Shown here: in pieces, positions 1-5,819 of the stretch
Layout: each line of letters opens with the position of its first letter
How positions within the stretch are numbered: the first letter of the stretch is position 1
DNA from: Candidatus Omnitrophota bacterium
GTDB lineage: Bacteria > Omnitrophota > Omnitrophia > Omnitrophales > Aquincolibacteriaceae
Assembly (NCBI GenBank): GCA_023819025.1
Contig: JAMWDC010000086.1
Span: 1 to 7,771, forward strand
Length of the DNA: 7,771 nucleotides
Direction: 5' to 3'
The notes under the pieces: model-generated
The model's input: only the letters and a program-made list of their open reading frames with translations
Databases searched by the model: none
Told to the model about the DNA's origin: nothing
Made by a program: the position numbers and the translations under genes

Positions 1-838
1 GACTGAGCATCTCCATCACAGCCTGGTTGGCCCCGCCGTGGGAATATCCCCAGAGGGCGCAGATCCCGGCCGAAATTGCAGCATAAATATTCGCCTGACT
101 GGACCCTGCGATCCGAACCGTGGACGTACTGCAATTCTGCTCATGATCCGCGTGAAGGATGAGGACCATCTCGAGGGCACGCGAGGCCACCGGATCCACT
201 TCGTAATCTTCGGAGGGAATGGCGAACATCATGTGCAAAAAATTATCCACGTAACTCAGACGATTCAACGGGCCGATGAATGGCTGGTTGATGGATTTCT
301 TATAGGAAAAGGCCGCGATCGTACTGACTTTGGAGATAATCCGGTGAATGTTGAGATCAATATATTTGGGATCGTTATTCAGTGAGTCCGGGTAAAAACT
401 CGACAGCGAGCAGATCATAGCCGAAAGCACACCCATCGGATGAGCGGTCAAGGGATAGCCGTCAAAAAACCGTTTCATGTACTCGGGAAGCAGCGAGTGA
501 CGTGTGATTTGGTAAGTAAAATCCCCGAGCTGTTTGGCCGTGGGAAGCTCACCGTAAATCAAAAGGTAGGCCACCTCCAGAAAGGTCGCACGTTCCGCCA
601 ATTCCTCGATCGGATAACCTCGGTACCTCAAGATGCCCTTTTCGCCGTCAATGAACGTGATGGAGCTAAAGCACGAGCCCGTGTTGGCATACCCGTTATC
701 CACGGTGATGACGGACGACTGATCGCGAAGTTTGGAAATATCCACGCCGATTTCCCCTTCACTTCCTTCATAAACCGGCAGTTTTACAATTTTTTTACCG
801 ATCCGAAGTTCGGCATCCTCTAACCTCTTGATGGCCAT
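1..838 (-). CDS. gltA: Citrate synthase, N-terminal 279 residues (runs off the window)
   Basis: Citrate synthase condenses oxaloacetate with acetyl-CoA to citrate and opens the TCA cycle in the cytoplasm. The frame starts MAIKRLEDAELRIGKK and stays open to base 1 with no stop. Family landmarks appear in order: GILRYRGYPIEELAE, RFFDGYPLTAHPM, HADHEQNCSTSTVR (His232, matching oxaloacetate-binding His229 of E. coli GltA) and SHGGANQ (His267, matching catalytic His264). The spacing between these two histidines is 35 residues, as in E. coli. His305 and Asp362 equivalents, and about 150 further residues, lie outside the window. Small departures from the common type are Cys in NCSTSTVR (usually Ala) and YSHGGANQ in place of PAHGGANE. 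The ATG at 838 is preceded by purine-rich GGAGAGGGAG, about 8 nt away. The gene appears to have its own promoters rather than depending on the cyclase gene upstream. Identity is secure; it is cut by the window edge, not broken. Confidence 0.96.
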   Translation of the reverse strand, partial: MAIKRLEDAELRIGKKIVKLPVYEGSEGEIGVDISKLRDQSSVITVDNGYANTGSCFSSITFIDGEKGILRYRGYPIEELAERATFLEVAYLLIYGELPTAKQLGDFTYQITRHSLLPEYMKRFFDGYPLTAHPMGVLSAMICSLSSFYPDSLNNDPKYIDLNIHRIISKVSTIAAFSYKKSINQPFIGPLNRLSYVDNFLHMMFAIPSEDYEVDPVASRALEMVLILHADHEQNCSTSTVRIAGSSQANIYAAISAGICALWGYSHGGANQAVMEMLS

Positions 839-873
839 TTCAGTTTCTCCCTCTCCTTTGAGAAAGCAACGCT

Positions 874-882
874 ATTGTAGCA
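874..882 (-). promoter_or_regulatory. Candidate extended -10 promoter of gltA
   Basis: On the minus strand the sequence reads TGCTACAAT, which matches an extended -10 element (TGn followed by a TATAAT-like hexamer, 5 of 6). No recognisable -35 hexamer lies 16-18 nt upstream, which is tolerated by extended -10 promoters. Initiation about 7 nt downstream would give a leader of roughly 30 nt before the gltA ATG at 838. It lies just after the weak terminator at 908-931, so it could give gltA independent transcription. Sequence match only. Confidence 0.45.
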
Positions 883-907
883 TGTTTTATTTACGGTTCT
901 TCTTTTT

Positions 908-931
908 AAAAATGCCCGGCAAGAGCTCGGG
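908..931 (-). terminator. Weak candidate intrinsic terminator after the cyclase gene
   Basis: The minus strand reads CCCGAGCTCTTGCCGGG, then CA, then five T. The stem is only four G-C pairs (CCCG with CGGG) around a 9-nt loop, so this is a weak terminator at best. Its place between the diadenylate cyclase gene and the extended -10 of gltA makes sense for ending the upstream operon. It would also sit inside the leader of any transcript from the promoter at 1025-1053. Confidence 0.3.
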
Positions 932-1024
932 ATAAGCCCCAACAGGGACGTCATCCTTGATAACCGCTGAAATTTTTCGGCAGATCCGTTCAAAACCACC
1001 CTCTCCCCTTTGATAATGTGTCGT

Positions 1025-1053
1025 ATTATAGGGTAATGAGCGAGGGTTATAAA
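1025..1053 (-). promoter_or_regulatory. Candidate upstream sigma-70 promoter of gltA
   Basis: On the minus strand TTTATA (1053-1048, 4 of 6 to TTGACA) is followed after exactly 17 nt by a perfect TATAAT (1030-1025). It starts just past the stop codon of the cyclase gene. It would give gltA a leader of about 180 nt containing the weak hairpin at 908-931. The next gene downstream on this strand is gltA. This is consensus matching only. Confidence 0.4.
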
Positions 1054-1057
1054 TCAT

Positions 1058-1885
1058 TTAGTTCAGGATGCGTGACTCACGGTCCCACGTTACGCACTCC
1101 AGTCCGGCACGCTCAGTAACACCTACGGGAGCGGCAGCTTTGATTTTTTTTCTCGCGAGGCTCCGGTGAAGAAGTCGATACAGTTCTTGAAGGGATGCCG
1201 CAGGGACGAGCACGCCCCGATACGCTAAGCTCATTTTGCCGCGTTCCTCAGACACCACTAAAGCGATCGCGTCGGTCCTTTCGGTGATCCCGATGGCGGC
1301 CCGATGCCGGGTGCCGACCCCGAGTGGAATATTCTGCGCGGAGCTCGGAAGAATCACCTTGACCGCCTTGATGCGGCCCTGCCGAATGAGAAGAGCCCCG
1401 TCGTGGATCGGGGAGGAGGTCGAGAAGATCGAAAGAAAAATTTCCTCGCGGATGTCCGCATCAAAAGGCATGCCCCCTCTGATCAACGGCTCCAGCGGTT
1501 GTTTGCCTTCGATCACGACCAATGCCCCGATGGAGCGCTTTGCCAGTTCGTCCATGGCGCGGCACACAACTTTGGCATAATCGGGCAGCGATGGGATGGG
1601 ATTCTTGCCGAAACGATTCTGCTGGATCAACCATCGCGTGAATCTTAAACCGAAATCCACGACAAGAAACAGCGCGGAACAAGAAACCAGGACATACCCT
1701 GAAATCATCAGGGCTTGGGGCAGCAGAAATCCTTCGACAAAAAAGAATCCCGCCCAGAGGCAGAAAAATCCCAGTAAGTAATTGCCAAAGGGATAAATCC
1801 CGATTCCGCCAGGACGCCGCACCAGAAAAATCGCGCCAGTAAGCATGGCGATAAACGCAAAGATCATGGCGATCGATAAATTCAT
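1058..1885 (-). CDS. Membrane-anchored diadenylate cyclase (DisA_N/DAC domain), CdaA-like
   Basis: The enzyme joins two ATP to make c-di-AMP, a second messenger usually tied to potassium, osmotic and cell-wall control. With the ATG at 1885 it has 275 residues, close to B. subtilis CdaA (about 273). Three hydrophobic segments (about 2-22, 31-54 and 59-79) precede a complete cytoplasmic DAC domain (about 100-225). That domain has GALVVIEG (120-127), the catalytic HDGA (Asp162-Gly-Ala), GTRHRAAIG with Arg193-His-Arg195, and VVSEERG. The membrane part differs from ordinary CdaA: I do not see the FQPELRRALE-type segment normally leading into the DAC domain. The start is uncertain. GGGAGG lies 23 nt upstream of ATG 1885, too far to be ideal. 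A GTG at 1951 behind AAGG would give 297 residues and overlap the preceding gene. That gene ends at 1917, so the two are probably co-transcribed. No cdaR or glmM, the usual partners, is next to it. Confidence 0.9.
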   Translation of the reverse strand: MNLSIAMIFAFIAMLTGAIFLVRRPGGIGIYPFGNYLLGFFCLWAGFFFVEGFLLPQALMISGYVLVSCSALFLVVDFGLRFTRWLIQQNRFGKNPIPSLPDYAKVVCRAMDELAKRSIGALVVIEGKQPLEPLIRGGMPFDADIREEIFLSIFSTSSPIHDGALLIRQGRIKAVKVILPSSAQNIPLGVGTRHRAAIGITERTDAIALVVSEERGKMSLAYRGVLVPAASLQELYRLLHRSLARKKIKAAAPVGVTERAGLECVTWDRESRILN

Positions 1886-1916
1886 GACGGTATTGTACTG
1901 ATTATAGACCTCCCGC

Positions 1917-2654
1917 TCAAGGGCATCCTGGCTTACATGGATTGTCCGCACGAGAGGGCCTTGATGGATTCCCAAGGCGGTCGATGAGCCGGGCAAACAA
2001 AAAACAAATGAAAAAGAGTCCCAGGGCAACGAACTCTTCCCAGAAAATGTAATAGGGCCACGGACCGAGATAGTCGAGCAAGCTTGGTGGATCGGGCTTT
2101 GCGGCCAAAAAGCCGAGGTTCATGCCGAAACGCCAGTTGATGACCCCGACAACACCTGCATAGACATTGGCCATGAGCCATGCCCGTAAAACCGATCCCC
2201 TGCTGAGATGAAGCATCCCTTTGACTGCGAGATAGATCGCCGAGAGCACAACCGTGCAATGACTCAGGAAAAATTGGACGCACACATAGTCCGGCAATCC
2301 GCTTGTGAGCGCTGGCGTCAGCACTGCCTGAGAACTCCCCGCCAGGCCCCAGAAGAAGGCGATTTCGCGGACATAGCGATTGCGTCCCAGGAGCGCCCCG
2401 ATCATTAAGAAAACGGCAAGGTCACAAAATTGCAAAGGAATGACCAAAATTCCCGCGGCCAGAAAATACAGGAATGCAAATAACTCATTGACAGCCAGGC
2501 CGATCCCTGCGATATACCGAAAAACCCGGTCATTCCGTACACCCCGGATTCGCCTTGCGTTCGTCAACAAAACAACGGCACCCAGCAAGGTCAATACTAA
2601 AACAATCCCGTGATCCGTTCCCAATAACCGGAACGGCCGCATTTCCGATGTCAT
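1917..2654 (-). CDS. YwaF/TMEM164-like integral membrane protein (TIGR02206 type)
   Basis: This 245-residue protein is almost entirely hydrophobic helices, with about seven membrane segments. It carries the marks I associate with the YwaF/TIGR02206 family and eukaryotic TMEM164: FRLLGTDHG near the N-terminus, IPLQFCD (Cys77) in the third segment, LTPAL, a segment with LSHC (His132), and KPDPPSLLDYLGPWPYY (186-202). Human TMEM164 has been reported as a cysteine-dependent acyltransferase acting on ether phospholipids. Cys77 and His132 are therefore candidate active-site residues, but this is inference and the bacterial function is unknown to me. I chose the ATG at 2654, which has AAGG 9 nt upstream; a longer frame with a TTG at 2696 lacks a better site. 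The start codon and ribosome binding site both lie inside a 58-bp repeat. The stop overlaps the purine-rich stretch before the diadenylate cyclase gene, 31 nt upstream of its likely start, which implies an operon. A family assignment is fairly safe; a reaction is not. Confidence 0.82.
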   Translation of the reverse strand: MTSEMRPFRLLGTDHGIVLVLTLLGAVVLLTNARRIRGVRNDRVFRYIAGIGLAVNELFAFLYFLAAGILVIPLQFCDLAVFLMIGALLGRNRYVREIAFFWGLAGSSQAVLTPALTSGLPDYVCVQFFLSHCTVVLSAIYLAVKGMLHLSRGSVLRAWLMANVYAGVVGVINWRFGMNLGFLAAKPDPPSLLDYLGPWPYYIFWEEFVALGLFFICFLFARLIDRLGNPSRPSRADNPCKPGCP

Positions 2655-2708
2655 AAAATTTTGCCTTAATTTTTTGGAACCGCCCCGTAATGTCAAAATT
2701 CAAACAGA
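2651..2708. repeat. 58-bp direct repeat, copy A
   Basis: This stretch matches 5259-5316 in the same orientation at 51 of 58 positions without gaps. The longest exact blocks are CCCGTAATGTC and AAATTCAAACAGA. Similarity may extend a few bases further left (CGATG here, CGAGG in the other copy). Read on the minus strand, copy A supplies AAGG and the ATG of the YwaF-like gene. It also has a perfect TTGACA without a convincing -10 element after it. Confidence 0.85.
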
Positions 2709-2748
2709 AAACGAGATGGATAAGTCCGGCCTATCGGGATTCTTTGCT

Positions 2749-3816
2749 TTATCCATTATGCTGCCAACAAGACATTACATTTAAGTATAACGTGTCCCCT
2801 GAACCTGAAAACTCAAAATCTACGATGTACCGTCGATTGTCAGAAAAAAATTCTTTTTTCCGCTTGATCAACTCGTCAAACCAATAACTTGCCGCCAATT
2901 CAAAATCTTTTGCATTAAGAGGCCGCGGCAAACCAGTGATGATTGATTTTTTCATCTTTTCCCTTTCTGGTGCCGGCAGCAACGCCGCATTCCAAGCAAA
3001 GATGGCAAAGATGATGATATTTTTTTGAAGTTGATCATCCATTTCTATGCCGCTCGTGCGTTCAAGATCTTTTAACAGCGGCTCAGCAAAATCCATGATG
3101 ACCTCTGACATTTTCTCCATTTGAGGCGGCGCCTGTACAACAACCGCATCCTTTATCGGAGAATTTCTGTCGCGCAAGCGCTTGAGCAACCGTTCTCGAC
3201 CGTCATTTTTCCTGACCGGCAAGTCTGAAAAGCTCTTTTTGAGATAGGCGACATAATTACGCGACACATAACCTACCCTCCAATGACGCGCCGAACGTGC
3301 CAGTTGTGAGAAGACAGCTTCGAATTCTTTTTGACTCCGCGGCCTCAACCCAAGCATAAGAGCTGCCGCTTGGTAAACAATATCATGCAGGAATCCTTCA
3401 CTTCGGGCCTCAGGACGCCTTTTTATCAAACTGTAAATTCTGACAAATTCATCATCCGTTACGTCATGAATAAAATCGTGTGCCATCAGCACGCTGCTTT
3501 CAATCTGGCTGAAATCATCAACGTATGCTTCCGGATAATGCTCCATATCGACCGGCGGTTCCCGCGTTCCGCGAAACAGTTCCGCTAAAGAAGAAATACT
3601 CCATTGCACCACCCGGCGTTCCTTATCCAATAAATAAATCAGATGCCGGTCCTCAATCGCAGGATTCTTTTCCGATTCCTGGGGTAAGGCTACAGCGAGA
3701 GTCAACGACGAAGAATCAAGCTTGTGTTCTTCAACAGCGGCTCGAAGTGTTGGAAACAAATCGAGGGCATCCTCCGTCTCTTCGTTTATAGCCTTGCCCT
3801 TTTTTAACCAAAACAT
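2749..3816 (-). CDS. Uncharacterised 355-residue cytoplasmic protein
   Basis: I do not recognise the whole protein. It has no signal peptide or membrane segment and looks mostly helical. A mixed N-terminal part (about 37-82) contains LTLAVALP, LIYLLDKERRVVQW and SISSLAELF, with strand-like alternation. A charged helical middle (100-225) follows. The C-terminal region (about 230-350) has EKMSEVIMDFAEPLL, FAIFAWNAALLP and KEFFSDNRRYIVDFEF. That last region resembles, from memory, a helical domain found in uncharacterised proteins that also carry SEC-C motifs; no SEC-C cysteines are present here. The start is well fixed: TTGGAGGGATCAATG gives a strong GGAGG 6 nt before ATG 3816. A candidate promoter lies at 3831-3859. 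It follows the DUF7309/DUF6930 gene on the same strand after 82 nt. Since I recall both kinds of domain near SEC-C proteins, the two may belong together, but this is tentative. Confidence 0.8.
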   Translation of the reverse strand: MFWLKKGKAINEETEDALDLFPTLRAAVEEHKLDSSSLTLAVALPQESEKNPAIEDRHLIYLLDKERRVVQWSISSLAELFRGTREPPVDMEHYPEAYVDDFSQIESSVLMAHDFIHDVTDDEFVRIYSLIKRRPEARSEGFLHDIVYQAAALMLGLRPRSQKEFEAVFSQLARSARHWRVGYVSRNYVAYLKKSFSDLPVRKNDGRERLLKRLRDRNSPIKDAVVVQAPPQMEKMSEVIMDFAEPLLKDLERTSGIEMDDQLQKNIIIFAIFAWNAALLPAPEREKMKKSIITGLPRPLNAKDFELAASYWFDELIKRKKEFFSDNRRYIVDFEFSGSGDTLYLNVMSCWQHNG

Positions 3817-3830
3817 TGATCCCTCCAAAA

Positions 3831-3859
3831 ATTTAAGCGGCGACTGACCATTGCATCAA
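3831..3859 (-). promoter_or_regulatory. Candidate promoter of the 355-residue gene
   Basis: On the minus strand TTGATG (3859-3854) is followed after 17 nt by TTAAAT (3836-3831); each matches 4 of 6 consensus positions. Initiation would fall only a few bases from the GGAGG ribosome binding site at about 3827-3823, leaving a very short leader. This closeness lowers confidence. Confidence 0.3.
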
Positions 3860-3898
3860 TTTTGTGCTTCCATTCCCTCTAGTGAATTGATCCTTGCT

Positions 3899-4924
3899 CT
3901 AACGCAGCGCAAAAAATTCCCGCATACTCTTTTTCGCGTCCTCGACCGCCGGGCAACGTGACACATGCTTTAAAACGATGGAAAGCTCCTGAGCGAGAGG
4001 TTCAAGAAAACCCAGCAATTCAGCATTCCTTAACTGGATTTCCGAAGGTAATAGTCCGGCTTTTTCAATGGCCCTAAGAAACTCTTCGATAAATTCGATT
4101 CGGTATTCGCGGAGCGTTGCCATATGGAAATGAAAAATATAATAAGCGGCTTGGTCCATAAACAAAATACAAACAGGAATAAAGGGGCGCTCGCCCGCTT
4201 TCCCTACCCTGGCCGGAACAGGGAAAAGATCAATCTCCCAGATGCTGCCTTCACCGCGGGGAAGCCTTTTTATCCGATCCAGCTGATCGATGGGGATATG
4301 TTTTGTCATTTTGACTACGCGCGTCAAAGGCGCAGGTTCTCGCCGTTCGTCGATCCAAGAACAACTGGAACCCTTGTTGGGGAAAAGCCTGACCCAATAA
4401 CGGCCGTCTTCGAGAAGCCGAAGAAGTTTCGGATCCTGCTTAAAACGTGTCGCAATCTCTCTGGCGTGTACAAGACATAACGTCAAATACGCGGCTTCTT
4501 CTCGGGTAAGACATCAGGGATAATAGCCAGGCTGATAGCTTCGAAACTTCGGCCAAGCGTTCTCTCCTCTGAATTTTAATCCCAAGACTTTGATCATTTC
4601 GAGATCTTCCGGATCCATAAAACACCGGTCTTCAAACGAAACCATAAGGCACTTCATCAAATGGACAGCCTCTTCGGGATCACGCTGCGCCTGCCCGCAC
4701 TGTACTTGGAGGTAACTCTCCAAGCCTTCGGCCCCCAAATACACCGCCATGCCGTAATGCTCCTTATTTCGTCCCATGACACAACCATACCCCATCTCTT
4801 GTGTCACCGGATCCTGGATGCCAAAAACGTCCGAATCCCACATCCATGTCCACGGCGCGAGATCCTTAAATTTCTGAGCTTCCTCGTAAAGCATCCGCCA
4901 CTGTTCAATAGATGGCTTGCTCAT
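3899..4924 (-). pseudogene. DUF7309/DUF6930-type protein interrupted by one in-frame TGA
   Basis: One continuous frame from ATG 4924 to TAG 3899 has 341 sense positions except for a TGA at 4516-4514 (position 137). The N-terminal part (APWTWMWDSDVFGIQDP, GYGCVMG, VYLGAEGLESYL, LKFRGENAWPKFRSYQPGYYP split across 116-136) matches, from memory, the DUF7309 type. The part after the stop continues at once with CLTREEAAYLTL, then a domain of the DUF6930 type (DGRYWVRLFP, RPFIPVCILFMD, FLRAIEKAGLLP). In relatives I recall PGYxPW followed by LT, so TGA sits where TGG (Trp) is expected. Function is unknown. The downstream half has kept about 200 codons free of stops, so the change looks recent, is a sequencing error, or is read through. 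ATG 4924 was preferred over TTG 4933; neither has a strong ribosome binding site. If translation stops at TGA the product is 136 residues. Confidence 0.78.
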
Positions 4925-5032
4925 CTCTATCAACTTTCATGCTGTTATTCCAATGTCGGGGAACGGGTAATTTGTGACTTCCCTTTTAAGCAAAACACTT
5001 CATGAACGCATTCTTGGGTAACTGAACCCACT

Positions 5033-5052
5033 CCCCGGGCTAAAGCCCGGGG
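5033..5052. repeat. Subterminal hairpin, right end of an IS200/IS605-like element
   Basis: CCCCGGGC, loop TAAA, GCCCGGGG is a perfect 8-bp stem, extendable by a T-G and a C-G pair. On the minus strand the loop reads TTTA, and the TAG stop of the transposase remnant falls within it. GC-rich hairpins with a GGCTTTAGCC-type core just after tnpA are typical right ends of IS200/IS605 elements, recognised by TnpA as single-stranded DNA. Confidence 0.75.
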
Positions 5053-5240
5053 GGTCGGGGTAGTAGCGTAATCTGGCCATGGCCCCGCCATTGCTCCCTG
5101 ATATACTTCTTGATCGACGTTTCGTCGATCCTTCCCACCGACACGGCAAAATAGCCGTCCGCCCAAAAACTGTCGCCCCACAGCCACTCTTCCAACTTCG
5201 GAAACTCCTTCCGGATCACTCGGCTTGTCACGCCCTTCAA
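5040..5240 (-). pseudogene. IS200/IS605 TnpA (Y1 transposase) remnant, C-terminal part only
   Basis: The 66-codon remnant reads KGVTSRVIRKEFP, WLWGDSFWADGYF, SVGRID and IKKYIREQW in the order of the C-terminal half of Y1/HUH transposases such as IS200 TnpA. Tyr46 in KKYIREQ corresponds to the nucleophilic tyrosine that cuts single-stranded DNA. The N-terminal half, with the metal-binding HUH motif, is missing: an in-frame TAG lies a few bases upstream (5246-5244), and the sequence soon becomes the 58-bp repeat. Family length is about 130-150 residues, so roughly half is lost and the copy cannot transpose alone. The right-end hairpin is retained. No tnpB is present. It was probably truncated by deletion or by insertion at its 5' side. 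Confidence 0.85.
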
Positions 5241-5258
5241 CCGCTAAAGACCGCGAGG

Positions 5259-5316
5259 TCACAAAATTTTTCTGTAATTTTTTGAAACCGTCCCGTAATG
5301 TCGAAATTCAAACAGA
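5259..5316. repeat. 58-bp direct repeat, copy B
   Basis: This is the second copy of 2651-2708, 2608 bp away, same orientation, 51 of 58 identical. It lies between the end of the cyclophilin-like gene (5325) and the truncated transposase. The place of the YwaF-like ATG in copy A is GTG here, again followed by codons for Thr-Ser (GTGACCTCG against ATGACATCG). The element may therefore include the first codons of a gene start. It could be a dispersed intergenic (REP-like) element or a duplicated leader. Confidence 0.85.
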
Positions 5317-5324
5317 TTCCGACA

Positions 5325-5711
5325 TCAGGTCTTATTCAGCCCCCCAGCCGCTTCAACACGGATGACATCGCCATCACGGACCCTGCAAAGGATTGTGGGA
5401 TCCCCTTCCAGTTTCCCCAAAATATTACACTTGTCGACCAATCGGCATTCAGTTCCCTTTGAGATCGGAGTCGGCCCAAACGGCAGCGCCAAACAATTCC
5501 CCTCGGTCCAAAAACAAACGGTCCCGGGATCCACGACCTGCTTGGCATCCGCTTCCAGGTTCACCCGCACGGGCGCCGGGAAATAAACTTCCTCCCCCCA
5601 AGTCTGGGCCTTGGAGTCAAACGGCAGGGCCTCCAAAACTTTTTTTGCCGTCGGCGTTCCTTTCAATTCACCAAATACCTCAACTTTCCCAATCCTGAAT
5701 CTGATTCTCAT
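5325..5711 (-). CDS. Cyclophilin-like domain protein (TM1367/DUF369 type)
   Basis: This small cytoplasmic protein of 128 residues matches the single-domain cyclophilin-like family represented by Thermotoga TM1367. It starts MRIRFRIGKVEVFGEL, continues TPTAKKVLEALPF (19-31), WGEEVYFPAPV (38-48) and FGPTPIS (78-84), then LGKLEGDPT and VRDGDVIRVE at the end. The fold is a cyclophilin-type beta barrel; I know of no proven enzymatic activity for this family. I chose the ATG at 5711 because the frame then begins like relatives; a TTG at 5723 would add four residues, and neither has a clear ribosome binding site. It follows etfA on the same strand after 108 nt, too far to assume co-transcription. 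No terminator is evident downstream, where the 58-bp repeat begins. Confidence 0.85.
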   Translation of the reverse strand: MRIRFRIGKVEVFGELKGTPTAKKVLEALPFDSKAQTWGEEVYFPAPVRVNLEADAKQVVDPGTVCFWTEGNCLALPFGPTPISKGTECRLVDKCNILGKLEGDPTILCRVRDGDVIRVEAAGGLNKT

Positions 5712-5775
5712 AGGCTTGCTCAATTTTGCATTTCAGTAAGAATAAAAAGGTTACATGTATTTCCCCTGTGGATAC

Positions 5776-5791
5776 TGTTGAAATGTCAACA
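5776..5791. repeat. Short perfect inverted repeat upstream of the cyclophilin-like gene
   Basis: TGTTGA, spacer AATG, TCAACA gives 6-bp arms. It lies in the 108-nt space between etfA and the cyclophilin-like gene and overlaps a minus-strand TTGACA at 5789-5784. No good -10 element is found at the right distance. It could be a small operator for a dimeric regulator, but arms this short can arise by chance. Confidence 0.3.
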
Positions 5792-5819
5792 ATGAATTCG
5801 GCGCGGCCCTATTAGTTGA

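Noticed and set aside
38..823. Plus-strand frames of 115 and 127 codons
   Set aside because: They lie opposite the citrate synthase gene, whose family motifs run without a break on the minus strand.
1886..2029. Longer N-terminal extension of the diadenylate cyclase (323 residues)
   Set aside because: It overlaps the YwaF-like coding sequence by 113 nt and the extra residues fit no CdaA-type protein. ATG 1885 gives the family length; GTG 1951 is kept as a lesser option.
4514..4516. Reading TGA generally as Trp or Gly (genetic code 4 or 25), or as selenocysteine
   Set aside because: TGA ends etfA, the cyclophilin-like gene and the YwaF-like gene at natural C-termini, and the expected residue here is Trp, not Cys/Sec.
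4945..5262. 105-codon minus-strand frame starting in the equivalent place to the YwaF-like gene
   Set aside because: Its translation is low-complexity and matches nothing I know; the overlapping frame is the clear TnpA remnant. Its start is mentioned only because it aligns with the start in repeat copy A.
5784..5789. TTGACA as the -35 element of a promoter for the cyclophilin-like gene
   Set aside because: No acceptable -10 hexamer is found 16-18 nt downstream, so it is noted only with the inverted repeat.
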